The position numbers and the translations under genes were made by a program. A stretch of 64,000 nt of DNA. Source: Candidatus Epulonipiscium sp. (GTDB lineage: Bacteria > Bacillota_A > Clostridia > Lachnospirales > Cellulosilyticaceae). Where the stretch lies: contig DUUM01000090.1 of assembly GCA_012841565.1 (NCBI GenBank), forward strand, positions 92,566 to 156,565, given 5' to 3'. The notes beneath the pieces were generated by a model. It saw only the letters and a program-made list of their open reading frames with translations. It was not told the origin of the DNA and searched no databases. The number at the start of each line of letters is the position of its first letter. Positions within the stretch are counted from its first letter, which is position 1. Positions 29,002-37,438 of the stretch are shown here, one piece after another.

Positions 29002-29748
29002 TCAATCATAAGAATTAATGATTTCTTTAGGAATAGGAAACTCAAGTATTCCCGCAGCATAAGGCGCTATCTCATAGAGCCCAAATACAATGACTAATTG
29101 ACCTTCCTCGGTCATATAAAAAGATTGATTTTTATTTATTCCTTTAAACTCTAGTGCTTCATCAAAAAACATTTCTCCTTTTGCATATCTTTCATTTATT
29201 TGTCTTTGAATCTCTTGATTTAGAACCTCTTCACTGACTATATCTTTCAAACATATCATCTTACTCGTGTTGGTATCTATATTATAATATGTTTTTGTTG
29301 TCATGCCATGAGCGCCACCTCTGTAGTCATATATTGTTATTTCTAAAGAAAATATATCATTATTAGACTTTACATGATAATTTGTCATTAACTCATATGG
29401 GAGTACAGGATAACCTTTTGGGGTAGCATATTGATAGTTCTGTATAGCATCTTTTCCAATTGTTTTCTTTAAGAATAACTGATTTTTCTTAATCGTTTTA
29501 TTTAGTTTTTTTTGAAACCATTTATTTTTAAAATTATTCATAACTGGCATTTTAATATTTATTTGCAGATGATTTGTTGTTTCTTCAATAAAATTTGTTG
29601 CCACTGAAATTCTATTATTGTCCTTTGTTAACATCACAAAAACTGCAGTACCTGGTTTATCTTTTGGAAGTTCTTCTTCAGCATACAATACAGAATGAGA
29701 CAAACACATAATTGCTATAGCTGATAGGATGATTTTTTTACATTTCAT
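29002..29748 (-). CDS. Secreted DUF4163/DUF3298 protein (RsiV-like outer domain)
   Basis: 248 residues. A signal peptide (about 1-23, ending VLYAEEE) precedes a domain pair typical of DUF4163 and DUF3298, including YDYRGGAHGMTTKTYYNIDT and a C-terminal FGLYEIAPYAAGILEFPIP. The same fold forms the lysozyme-binding outer part of anti-sigma factor RsiV, but here there is no cytoplasmic or membrane part, so the protein is probably secreted. AGGAGG precedes the ATG. It is divergent from the Nudix gene. Confidence 0.85.
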   Translation of the reverse strand: MKCKKIILSAIAIMCLSHSVLYAEEELPKDKPGTAVFVMLTKDNNRISVATNFIEETTNHLQINIKMPVMNNFKNKWFQKKLNKTIKKNQLFLKKTIGKDAIQNYQYATPKGYPVLPYELMTNYHVKSNNDIFSLEITIYDYRGGAHGMTTKTYYNIDTNTSKMICLKDIVSEEVLNQEIQRQINERYAKGEMFFDEALEFKGINKNQSFYMTEEGQLVIVFGLYEIAPYAAGILEFPIPKEIINSYD

Positions 29749-29925
29749 CTATTGCACCTCCTGAATGATTTGTTTTTGGTTATACACTTATTATCTCCAG
29801 TTTTCCTTTACTTATAAGGAGCAATAACTCCCTTTAATACAATTAATTTCTTGTTATACGTGGACTTATTTGTTATATTTAGTTTATATCATTTAATACA
29901 AAATTTTCTTTTAAAAAAGGATGTG

Positions 29926-30615
29926 ATGACAATCAATAATGCACCACCTCATTATATTAATGGTGACGAGTATTTTCAAAGTTCTGTTTTAATGACCTTT
30001 ATTATAAAGGATGATGATTATTTTCTTGTCCTTGAACAGCGTTCAACTCATATTAGCCAAGCAGGTGAAGTGTGCTTTCCTGGCGGTAGATTTGATGCTA
30101 CTGTAGACCTTTCGACAAAAGATACTGCTATTCGCGAAACCTGTGAGGAACTTGGCGTAGAGGTTTCTCAGATTAAAAAGGTTCGTTATTGGGGAACCTA
30201 TATTGCTCCTATGTATACATTAATAGATGTTTATATTGGTTTTTTAGATATTAATTCTATGCCTATTGATGATGTTCATTCCTTACCAATCAATAAAAAA
30301 GAAGTTGAAAAATTAATTGTCGTTCCTTACTCATACTTCTTAGAGCATTCTCCCTTGTCATACGAAATAGACAATTGGTCTACACCATACAGGCTCTCTA
30401 GTGATGAGGACTCTAAGGAACTATCTATTTTCCCAACCAAAGAACTTGGGTTGCCATCTAGATACCATAAGCCTTGGCAAGGCAAACCTCGGCAGGTATA
30501 CTTATACCCTACCCAAGACGTTCCTATTTGGGGTGTAACCGCCAATATTCTTAAACAGTTTGTTCAGCAACATCCAACTACTAATACACTATTTAGCGAG
30601 GTGCACTATGAATGA
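29926..30615 (+). CDS. Nudix hydrolase, CoA pyrophosphatase type
   Basis: 229 residues. The Nudix box is GGRFDATVDLSTKDTAIRET followed by CEELGV, with the RExxEE core metal ligands; the pattern upstream (SVLMTFIIKDDDYFLVLEQR, ISQAGEVCFPGGR) is that of the CoA diphosphatase branch, which splits CoA into 3',5'-ADP and phosphopantetheine. The canonical first Glu of the box is replaced by Val/Asp-type residues, as seen in this branch. ATG 29926 is chosen for its AAAAAAGG five bases upstream. The 3' end overlaps the aldehyde dehydrogenase by eight bases, so the two are translationally coupled. Confidence 0.88.
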   Translation: MTINNAPPHYINGDEYFQSSVLMTFIIKDDDYFLVLEQRSTHISQAGEVCFPGGRFDATVDLSTKDTAIRETCEELGVEVSQIKKVRYWGTYIAPMYTLIDVYIGFLDINSMPIDDVHSLPINKKEVEKLIVVPYSYFLEHSPLSYEIDNWSTPYRLSSDEDSKELSIFPTKELGLPSRYHKPWQGKPRQVYLYPTQDVPIWGVTANILKQFVQQHPTTNTLFSEVHYE

Positions 30616-31993
30616 TAAAACAAGTACTATTTTTGATATCGTACAGTCTCAACATGAATTTTTTTATACCAATCTAACGAAAGATTTAGATTTTCGTATA
30701 TCTCAGCTTAAGGCTCTGCACAAAACCATTAAAAACCACGAAGAAGAAATTATTGAGGCACTTTATAAAGATTTTAAAAAACCGCCATTTGAGGCTTTTT
30801 CTACTGAAATTTACACCGTACTAGAAGAAATTAAGTATTTTATAAAACATTTGCCTAAACTTTCACAATCTAAAAATGTACCGACTTCTTTCATTAATTT
30901 TTTATCCACCAGCTCTGTTAAGCCTGAGCCTTACGGCGTATGCCTAATTATATCCCCTTGGAATTATCCTTTTCAGTTAGCCTTATCACCTCTTATAGGC
31001 GCTATAGCTGCTGGTAACTGTGCTGTTATTAAGCCTTCAGAGCACTCCCCACATACGAGTGCCATTTTAAAAACTGTTCTAAGTGATATTTATCCTAGTT
31101 ATTATATTAGTGTCATAGATGGGGATGAAAAAGTAGCTAATGAGCTGCTGAATCAACCTCTTGATTATATCTTCTTTACAGGTGGCACTGAAGTGGGCAA
31201 AAAGATTATGCTTAAAGCCGCAGAAAACTTGGTCCCAGTTACTTTAGAGCTAGGAGGCAAGAGCCCAGCTATTGTCGATTTAGATACCAATATCCCAATC
31301 GCTGCAAAGCGTATTGTATGGGGTAAATTTATTAACTGTGGACAAACTTGTATAGCACCTGATTATATTTTAGTTCATGAAAAAGTAAAAGATCAACTTT
31401 TATACCATATGATTAAGAATGTTATCAAATGGTATACGGTTACACCTGAATATAGTCCTGACTACGGAAGGATTATTACACCCCGCCATTTTGATCGATT
31501 GGTTAATTATATAGACAAAGATAAAATTTTTTATGGTGGCCAAACTAACCGGGATGATTTATTTATTAGCCCGACCATTCTCCATCATGTCACTTTAGAA
31601 GACCTTGTTATGGAAGAAGAAATCTTTGGGCCTATCTTACCCGTTATGACCTTTGACGATTTATCTGATGCTATTGCTACAGTGCAAAGCAAACCTAAAC
31701 CTCTTGCCTTATATTATTTTGGCGAAGACAAAAAAAGAGCTGCTCATGTAAAGAACAGCATCTCTTTTGGTGGTGGTTGTATAAATGATACGATTATGCA
31801 TGTTGCATCTAGCCATCTTCCTTTTGGCGGCGTTGGCTATAGTGGTATGGGAAGTTATCATGGCAAGGCAAGCTTTGACACCTTTTCACATTATAAAAGC
31901 ATCCTAAATAAATCCACTGCTTTTGATCTTCCATTTCGTTATCCGCCCTATAAAGGTAAACTAGGCTTCCTAAGAGGCTTTACAAATTTGTAA
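30608..31993 (+). CDS. Aldehyde dehydrogenase, class 3 type
   Basis: 461 residues, the length of the short class 3 (AlkH/YwdH-like) enzymes. Motifs: ISPWNYPFQLALSPLIGAIA, KPSEHSP, FFTGGTEVGKKI, the general-base Glu in VTLELGGKSP, the catalytic Cys in FINCGQTCIAPDY and EEEIFGPILPV. It oxidises aliphatic or aromatic aldehydes with NAD(P). GAGGTG precedes the ATG at 30608, which overlaps the Nudix gene. The last residues RGFTNL and the stop lie inside a 24-bp palindrome shared with the convergent yitT-like gene. Confidence 0.93.
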   Translation: MNDKTSTIFDIVQSQHEFFYTNLTKDLDFRISQLKALHKTIKNHEEEIIEALYKDFKKPPFEAFSTEIYTVLEEIKYFIKHLPKLSQSKNVPTSFINFLSTSSVKPEPYGVCLIISPWNYPFQLALSPLIGAIAAGNCAVIKPSEHSPHTSAILKTVLSDIYPSYYISVIDGDEKVANELLNQPLDYIFFTGGTEVGKKIMLKAAENLVPVTLELGGKSPAIVDLDTNIPIAAKRIVWGKFINCGQTCIAPDYILVHEKVKDQLLYHMIKNVIKWYTVTPEYSPDYGRIITPRHFDRLVNYIDKDKIFYGGQTNRDDLFISPTILHHVTLEDLVMEEEIFGPILPVMTFDDLSDAIATVQSKPKPLALYYFGEDKKRAAHVKNSISFGGGCINDTIMHVASSHLPFGGVGYSGMGSYHGKASFDTFSHYKSILNKSTAFDLPFRYPPYKGKLGFLRGFTNL

Positions 31994-31998
31994 AGCCT
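31975..31998. terminator. Perfect 24-bp palindrome shared by two convergent gene ends
   Basis: The half AGGCTTTACAAA at 31975-31986 is followed directly by its exact complement to 31998. Both genes read through it and end GFTNL-stop; their stops overlap so that each gene ends within the other. It can fold in both transcripts but lacks a T tract, so terminator activity is uncertain. Confidence 0.6.
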
Positions 31999-32837
31999 TC
32001 CCCCATAACCTCATGCAACTGTTGCACAGTTACAAAGGCATGAGGATCTATGGCGCTCATATGATTTTTAAGCTGTATAAACTGTCTTCTATTAACAACC
32101 GTGGTTATAACTTCCCTCTCTTGATTGGAGTATGCACCTTTTGCGGCATATACGGTTGCACTTCTATTTAAGTCATTGATTATATAATCAGTGACTTCTT
32201 TTGTTTTGCAGGAAATAATGGTTACATATTTGGCAACATTAAATCCTGCCACAATATAATCTACTAAAAACCCATTTAGCATAATGCCAAGAAAGGCATA
32301 TAATCCTTTTTCTATACCAAAAACACTAACAGCTGCACATATAACAAAAAAGTCTGCAATTTGCAGCGCCTTTCCTATATTCATAGGAAAGAATTTCGTA
32401 ATAATTCTAGCTACGATATCTGTTCCTCCTGAAGAGGCCCCTTGATTAAATATCATTGCCTGGCCCACACTGGTTAAGACCATACCAAAAATAAGGATAA
32501 CCAAAGTATCATGGCTAATGGCTTCTGTAACAGGCATTATTTTTTCATATAAAACCATGGATAGAGATATGGTTAAACTAGAGTATATGGTTTTTACACC
32601 AAAACTTTTACCTATAATCAAAAACCCTATAATAAACATAAAAATATTAAGGGTTAACATAATAATTCCTATTGGCACGTTAGGAATTAATTCTTTAATA
32701 ACAATGGATAAACCACTTATCCCTCCTACCGCTAGCTTTGCTGGCGCTAAGAAAAAATATAACCCTGCAGAAATCAGTAGGGATCCTATGGTAATAACTA
32801 AATAGGCTTTTCTAACTTTTTTAATAATATCGTTCAT
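31980..32837 (-). CDS. YitT family membrane protein
   Basis: 285 residues: five or six membrane spans in the first 200 residues (the YitT_membrane region, with FLAPAKLAVGGISGLSIVI and FNQGASSGGTDIVARI) and a C-terminal soluble DUF2179 domain (ATVYAAKGAYSNQEREVI, TVVNRRQFIQLKNHMSAIDP, AFVTV). The family is widespread in Firmicutes; its function is not settled. AAAGAG precedes the ATG. It converges on and overlaps the aldehyde dehydrogenase gene by 14 bp. Confidence 0.93.
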   Translation of the reverse strand: MNDIIKKVRKAYLVITIGSLLISAGLYFFLAPAKLAVGGISGLSIVIKELIPNVPIGIIMLTLNIFMFIIGFLIIGKSFGVKTIYSSLTISLSMVLYEKIMPVTEAISHDTLVILIFGMVLTSVGQAMIFNQGASSGGTDIVARIITKFFPMNIGKALQIADFFVICAAVSVFGIEKGLYAFLGIMLNGFLVDYIVAGFNVAKYVTIISCKTKEVTDYIINDLNRSATVYAAKGAYSNQEREVITTVVNRRQFIQLKNHMSAIDPHAFVTVQQLHEVMGEGFTNL

Positions 32838-32857
32838 GTTATCAGCTCTTTCGATGT

Positions 32858-33118
32858 TTAAATGTTTAATTTGCTTGACTGTTTCGTAAATAATCTTTGT
32901 TTTTCTATACGGGATAATTTTTTGATACTATATTCCCTTTTCATTGCTTCACTTTTTGTTTCATAAGTTTCTACGTGTTTAAGAGCAACTGGACTTCTTC
33001 CTCTTGTATACTTTGCACCCTTACCTTCATTATGCGCAGTTATCCTCTTTTTTATATCATTTGTATAGCCTGTGTAATAGGTCCCATCACTACATTCTAA
33101 TATGTACACATAATTCAT
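32858..33118 (-). CDS. GIY-YIG nuclease-superfamily protein (YhbQ-like)
   Basis: 86 residues forming a single GIY-YIG domain: NYVYILECSDGTYYTGYTND contains the YVY..TGYT variant of the motif, followed by Arg in KKRITAHNEGKGAKYTRG and a Glu in KREYSIKKLSR. Such stand-alone domains (UPF0213) are thought to act on DNA, but few are characterised. AAGGAG lies seven bases before the ATG at 33118, so this start is preferred over one six codons upstream. Confidence 0.9.
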   Translation of the reverse strand: MNYVYILECSDGTYYTGYTNDIKKRITAHNEGKGAKYTRGRSPVALKHVETYETKSEAMKREYSIKKLSRIEKQRLFTKQSSKLNI

Positions 33119-33194
33119 AAATAATCTCCTTAACATGCATAGATATTCTTTAATGACATAAACTATATAGTAAATATCCCAAAGGAGGTTTCAT

Positions 33195-34307
33195 ATGCCT
33201 ATGCTTTGTAATAGCAAACATGTTTTCCCCGGTAGCAATACACCTTCAGGTTTTTATTCTTACTATGATAACATTATATCCCAAGAAAACGCAAATAAAA
33301 TCTTTATTATTAAAGGAGGCCCCGGAACTGGCAAGTCTTCTTTTATGAAAAAGATTGCTAATCATTTTGCAGATCAAAAAATTGATGTGGAATACCACCA
33401 CTGCTCCGCCGATCCTGGTTCCTTAGATGCTATTGTTATTGTTCCTGCTGGCGTTGCCATTATAGATGGGACATTCCCCCATGTCGTTGATACCCAAGCA
33501 CCTGGCGCCATTGATGAAATTATTAATTTCTCTCCTTATTGGAACGAAAAAGAAATCCGCTCTAATAAAAGTATGATTATACAAACCAATGCTAATCGCA
33601 AGAGCTTGTTTTCAAGGTCATACTGCTACTTAGGCGCAGCTAAACAGGTTTATGATGCTTATGCTAAGTCCCAAAGTAGTGCTCTTAATCATAAGTCTTT
33701 TTATAATATGGAGCAATCTATTTTAGAGAATATCTTTGAAGCATATATGTCTTCCAATCCTAATGTTATTCACCATTCTGGCCATAGTCGTCATTTATTT
33801 GGAAGTGCTATTACCCCTGATGGTTTTATTGACCACTTACATACGATTATAGGCAAAACCAAACGTGTATATACTATAAAAGACGCTCCTGGTGCCTCTG
33901 CTTCTAATCTAATGAATCTTATTGTGGCTAAATCCATAGGTCTTGGACTTGATATAGAATGTTTTCATTCTCCTATTTCCTACGAAAACATAGAGGATAT
34001 TATTATTCCAAAACTAGATATTGCCATTACTGTATCGAATGATTATCATAAGGCTAAAATAGTACCGACTCATGTTTTTGATTTAAAGGGCTGTTTTATT
34101 GCCAACAACCTTGCTGAAATAGCGCCTGACCTTACTTGTGATAAGGCGTTAATGGATCAGTTGTTTAATAGAGGTATTGCCACTCTTTTACAAGCTAAAG
34201 AACAACATAATATTCTAGAATCTTATTATATCCCTCACGTTCGATTCGATGATATGAATCCTATTATAGAGAGCGTCATATCTCAAATTGAATCCTTTTT
34301 GCAGTAA
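33195..34307 (+). CDS. Duplicated P-loop ATPase (PRK06851-like), second P-loop degenerate
   Basis: 370 residues in two homologous halves. The first half carries an intact Walker A, FIIKGGPGTGKSSFMKKIA (about 36-55), and a conserved YHHCSADPGSLDAIVI. The second half (from about residue 220) has the corresponding YTIKDAPGASASNLMNLI, where the GKS/T of a working P-loop is replaced by SAS, followed by FHSPISYENIEDIIIPKLDI. I recognise it as the clostridial/bacillar family annotated only as nucleotide-binding or PRK06851. AAAGGAGG precedes the ATG at 33195. It is a single gene closed by a strong terminator. Function unknown; the loss of the second site suggests only one half hydrolyses nucleotide. 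Confidence 0.8.
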   Translation: MPMLCNSKHVFPGSNTPSGFYSYYDNIISQENANKIFIIKGGPGTGKSSFMKKIANHFADQKIDVEYHHCSADPGSLDAIVIVPAGVAIIDGTFPHVVDTQAPGAIDEIINFSPYWNEKEIRSNKSMIIQTNANRKSLFSRSYCYLGAAKQVYDAYAKSQSSALNHKSFYNMEQSILENIFEAYMSSNPNVIHHSGHSRHLFGSAITPDGFIDHLHTIIGKTKRVYTIKDAPGASASNLMNLIVAKSIGLGLDIECFHSPISYENIEDIIIPKLDIAITVSNDYHKAKIVPTHVFDLKGCFIANNLAEIAPDLTCDKALMDQLFNRGIATLLQAKEQHNILESYYIPHVRFDDMNPIIESVISQIESFLQ

Positions 34308-34316
34308 TTATTTTCG

Positions 34317-34375
34317 ACAAGAAACCCTGTCATACACCCTAATAAGTTCTTAGAGTATATGACAGGGTTTCTTGT
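34317..34375. terminator. Bidirectional terminator between the ATPase gene and argF
   Basis: A perfect 18-bp stem (ACAAGAAACCCTGTCATA and its complement) with a 23-base loop that can itself pair (CTAA / TTAG). Followed by TTTTAGATTTT on the plus strand and preceded by A/T-rich sequence on the other, it can stop both the ATPase gene and the arg operon. Confidence 0.85.
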
Positions 34376-34390
34376 TTTAGATTTTATTGG

Positions 34391-35314
34391 TTATTTTTTC
34401 ATTAATGTTACAAGTATTGCTTTTTGTGCGTGCAGACGATTCTCTGCTTCTTCAAAGATTACATTTGCGTGTTTTTCAAACATTTTTTCTGTTATTTCTT
34501 CTTCTCTATGGGCTGGTAAGCAGTGCATAACTATCGCATCTTCTTTAGCATATCCCATAACCTGATCATTAATCTGATAGTTTTCAAATATAGCTTTTCG
34601 TGCCTCTGCTTCTGCTTCTTGCCCCATACTTGCCCATACATCTGTTATGACAACATCTGCCCCTTGAACAGCTTCTTCAATATTATCAGTAATCACTAAT
34701 GTACTGTTACCTTCTTTTGCGGACTCTTGGGCAATGGCTACCATTTTTTCTTTTGGCATGTAGCCTTTCGGTGAAGCTATTGATACATCCATTCCAACTT
34801 TTAGGCATCCAATCATTAAAGAGTTTGCCATATTGTTACTATCCCCAAGATAAGCTACTTTAACACCTTCTAATTTCGACTTAAACTCTCTAATGGTCAT
34901 AAGATCTGCTAGTACTTGGCAAGGATGAAAATCATCCGTCAGACCATTCACAACTGGTATTGAAGCATATTTCGCCAAATCTTCTACTTCTTGTTGCTCA
35001 TAGGTTCTAATCATAATGCCGTCTACGTAGCGTGAAAGAACTCTAGCTGTATCTTGAATAGGCTCGCCTCTTCCCATTTGAAGATCTGCTGAGCTTAAAA
35101 ACAGGCCCATACCACCCAACTGCATGATACCCACTTCAAAAGATATTCTAGTTCGTGTAGATGATTTATTGAAAATCATAGCTAGAGTCTGCCCCTCAAG
35201 ATGTTTGTGAGGAATACCGTGTTTTTGTTCGTATTTTAACTGATCTCCTAAATTTAAAACCTCGATAATTTCTTCTTTACTCCAGTCTTGAAGCTTTAAT
35301 AAATCCTTTTGCAT
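34391..35314 (-). CDS. argF: Ornithine carbamoyltransferase
   Basis: 307 residues. The carbamoyl-phosphate motif is STRTRISFEVG, with the ornithine loop and catalytic HCLPAHREEEI near the C-terminus; DDFHPCQVLADLMTI is also typical. It forms citrulline from ornithine and carbamoyl phosphate. It is the last gene of the argCJBDF operon, two bases after argD. argG, argH and carAB are not in the window. Confidence 0.97.
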   Translation of the reverse strand: MQKDLLKLQDWSKEEIIEVLNLGDQLKYEQKHGIPHKHLEGQTLAMIFNKSSTRTRISFEVGIMQLGGMGLFLSSADLQMGRGEPIQDTARVLSRYVDGIMIRTYEQQEVEDLAKYASIPVVNGLTDDFHPCQVLADLMTIREFKSKLEGVKVAYLGDSNNMANSLMIGCLKVGMDVSIASPKGYMPKEKMVAIAQESAKEGNSTLVITDNIEEAVQGADVVITDVWASMGQEAEAEARKAIFENYQINDQVMGYAKEDAIVMHCLPAHREEEITEKMFEKHANVIFEEAENRLHAQKAILVTLMKK

Positions 35315-35316
35315 AA

Positions 35317-36504
35317 TTAATCCTCCCTTAGAATATCTTTCAGTATGGTAAGTCCAATTTTAATCTCATTATCTGTAATATTAAGAGGTGGTAAAAGGCG
35401 AATGGTATTGCCACCAGCGCTTAATATTAAAAGACCATTTTCTAGTGCTTTTTTCTGTATTTCTTTTACATCTATATCTGCTTTTAGTTGGACTCCTATC
35501 ATGAGCCCCTTACCTCTTACTTCAACTACTTTTGGATTCTTCCAGCCTAAAATAGTTTGCACTATCTTGTCGCCGTTAATTTTAACTTTTTCTAAAAATC
35601 CATCTTGTGTCACTTGGTTTAGAACTTCATTAGCAGCAGCACATACAAGTGGATTTCCGCCGTATGTAGAGCCATGATCTCCTGGCTTTAAAACTGCACT
35701 CATTTTTTCATTGCAGAGGAATGCGCCTATTGGAACGCCTCCTCCAAGTCCTTTTGCAAGGGTTATAATATCTGGTTCTATATCATAATTGTCACACCCT
35801 AAAAACGTCCCGGTTCTACCAACTCCGCATTGTACCTCATCAAATATAATTGCAATATCTTTTTCTTTTGCAATGCGTCCCACTTCTTTCACAAATGCTT
35901 GATTTAGTGGATGTACGCCCCCCTCACCTTGTACGCTTTCCATCATAATACCACATACAGTATCGTCTACTTGTAGTGCTAAATCTTCTATATCATTTGC
36001 CTTTACATATTTAAAACCTTCTGTAAAAGGAAAGAATGATTGGTGGAAATGATCTTGCCCTGTGGCTGCTAAAGTTGTAATGGTTCTCCCATGAAATGAT
36101 TGTTTAAGGGTGATAATCACATTTCTATTGTCACCGTATTTCTCAAAGCTATATTTTCTTGCTAGTTTTATAGCCCCTTCATTAGCCTCTGCACCTGAAT
36201 TTGAAAAAAACACTTTATTCATCTTGGTTAGGCGACAGATCTTTTCAGCTAGTTCTGGCCCTTGCTCTGTATAAAATAAATTAGACATATGTGTTATTTT
36301 TTCAGCCTGATTTTTAATTGCATTTATCAAGGCTTCATTTCCATATCCTACAGAAGAAACGCCTATACCACTAGTAAAATCGATATATGCATTGTCTTTA
36401 TCATCAAATACGATACTCTTACTGCCACGTGTTATAATAATTGGAAACTGGGCGTAAGTATTGATGTACCACTGATTTGCCTTGTCAATTGTAGTATTGT
36501 CCAT
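35317..36504 (-). CDS. argD: Acetylornithine aminotransferase
   Basis: 395 residues, a class III PLP aminotransferase. FSNSGAEANEGAIKLARKYS, SFHGRTITTLAATGQ, IIFDEVQCGVGRTG and the PLP-lysine motif TLAKGLGGGVPIGA are present, then GSTYGGNPLVCAAAN. It converts N-acetylglutamate semialdehyde to N-acetylornithine. GAGGAGG lies about nine bases before the ATG at 36504; a GTG six codons earlier falls inside that site. Confidence 0.97.
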   Translation of the reverse strand: MDNTTIDKANQWYINTYAQFPIIITRGSKSIVFDDKDNAYIDFTSGIGVSSVGYGNEALINAIKNQAEKITHMSNLFYTEQGPELAEKICRLTKMNKVFFSNSGAEANEGAIKLARKYSFEKYGDNRNVIITLKQSFHGRTITTLAATGQDHFHQSFFPFTEGFKYVKANDIEDLALQVDDTVCGIMMESVQGEGGVHPLNQAFVKEVGRIAKEKDIAIIFDEVQCGVGRTGTFLGCDNYDIEPDIITLAKGLGGGVPIGAFLCNEKMSAVLKPGDHGSTYGGNPLVCAAANEVLNQVTQDGFLEKVKINGDKIVQTILGWKNPKVVEVRGKGLMIGVQLKADIDVKEIQKKALENGLLILSAGGNTIRLLPPLNITDNEIKIGLTILKDILRED

Positions 36505-36562
36505 TTTTTCTCTCCTCCTCACTTTTTCCCCATCTTGGATAAAGCTAATATTTGCCTATCAT

Positions 36563-37426
36563 TTACGATATCATAGTCCCTATACCTTCATCTGAAAAAA
36601 TTTCTAATAATAATGAATGTGGCACCGTGCCATCAATAATATGCGCTTTTTTAACCCCTCGCCTAATGGCTTCAACGCAGCAGTCCACTTTTGGAATCAT
36701 TCCTTTACTTAAGATTCCCTCCATGGTAAGAGATGGAATTTCTTGTAATTTTAATTCAGAAATAAGACTAGACTTGTCTTCTATATCTCTCATAATGCCT
36801 GGTACATCTGTTAATAAGATTAATTTTTCCGCCCCTAGCTCAGCAGCTATTTTGGCTGCTGCAATATCAGCATTAATATTATACGGCTTGCCATCTTCCA
36901 TACCTGTGGCTACTGTGGCTATAATTGGAATATAGTTTTTCTCTACACAATCATCAATAATGGCTGTATTAACTTTTGTAATTGACCCTACATATCCTAT
37001 ATCTTGCCCATCAATAAATAACTTTTCTGCTTGTAGCATTTGTCCATCAAGGCCACATAACCCAATAGCCTTTCCTCCGCTTTGTTCCACAAGTGATACA
37101 ATTTCTTTATTAACTTTCCCGCACAATACCATTTGCACAATATCCATGGTTTCAGCATCTGTATAACGCTGCCCTTGCACAAACTTACTTTCCTTACCTG
37201 TTTTCTCTAAAAATTGATTAATTTCCATTCCCCCACCATGAACGACAACTACCTTAATCCCCACATAGCTAAGGAGTATTAAGTCATGAATAACGGCCTT
37301 TTTTAACTCTTCATTGACCATTGCATGACCACCATACTTAACAACAATCGTCTTATCTTTAAATTTTCTTATATAAGGCAATGCTTGTATTAATATCTCT
37401 GCTCTTTCTGAATTCATATAATCCAT
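36563..37426 (-). CDS. argB: Acetylglutamate kinase
   Basis: 287 residues. Phosphate- and substrate-binding motifs are VVKYGGHAMVN, VVVHGGGMEINQFL, GKVNKEIV and NINADIAAAKIAAELGAEKL. It phosphorylates N-acetylglutamate. A fairly long N-terminal helix (about 1-20) is of the type seen in arginine-inhibited enzymes, which fits the cyclic ArgJ pathway. The start lies 12 bp after argJ with GAGGGGAG as ribosome site. Confidence 0.97.
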   Translation of the reverse strand: MDYMNSERAEILIQALPYIRKFKDKTIVVKYGGHAMVNEELKKAVIHDLILLSYVGIKVVVVHGGGMEINQFLEKTGKESKFVQGQRYTDAETMDIVQMVLCGKVNKEIVSLVEQSGGKAIGLCGLDGQMLQAEKLFIDGQDIGYVGSITKVNTAIIDDCVEKNYIPIIATVATGMEDGKPYNINADIAAAKIAAELGAEKLILLTDVPGIMRDIEDKSSLISELKLQEIPSLTMEGILSKGMIPKVDCCVEAIRRGVKKAHIIDGTVPHSLLLEIFSDEGIGTMIS

Positions 37427-37438
37427 TTTTTTCTCCCC

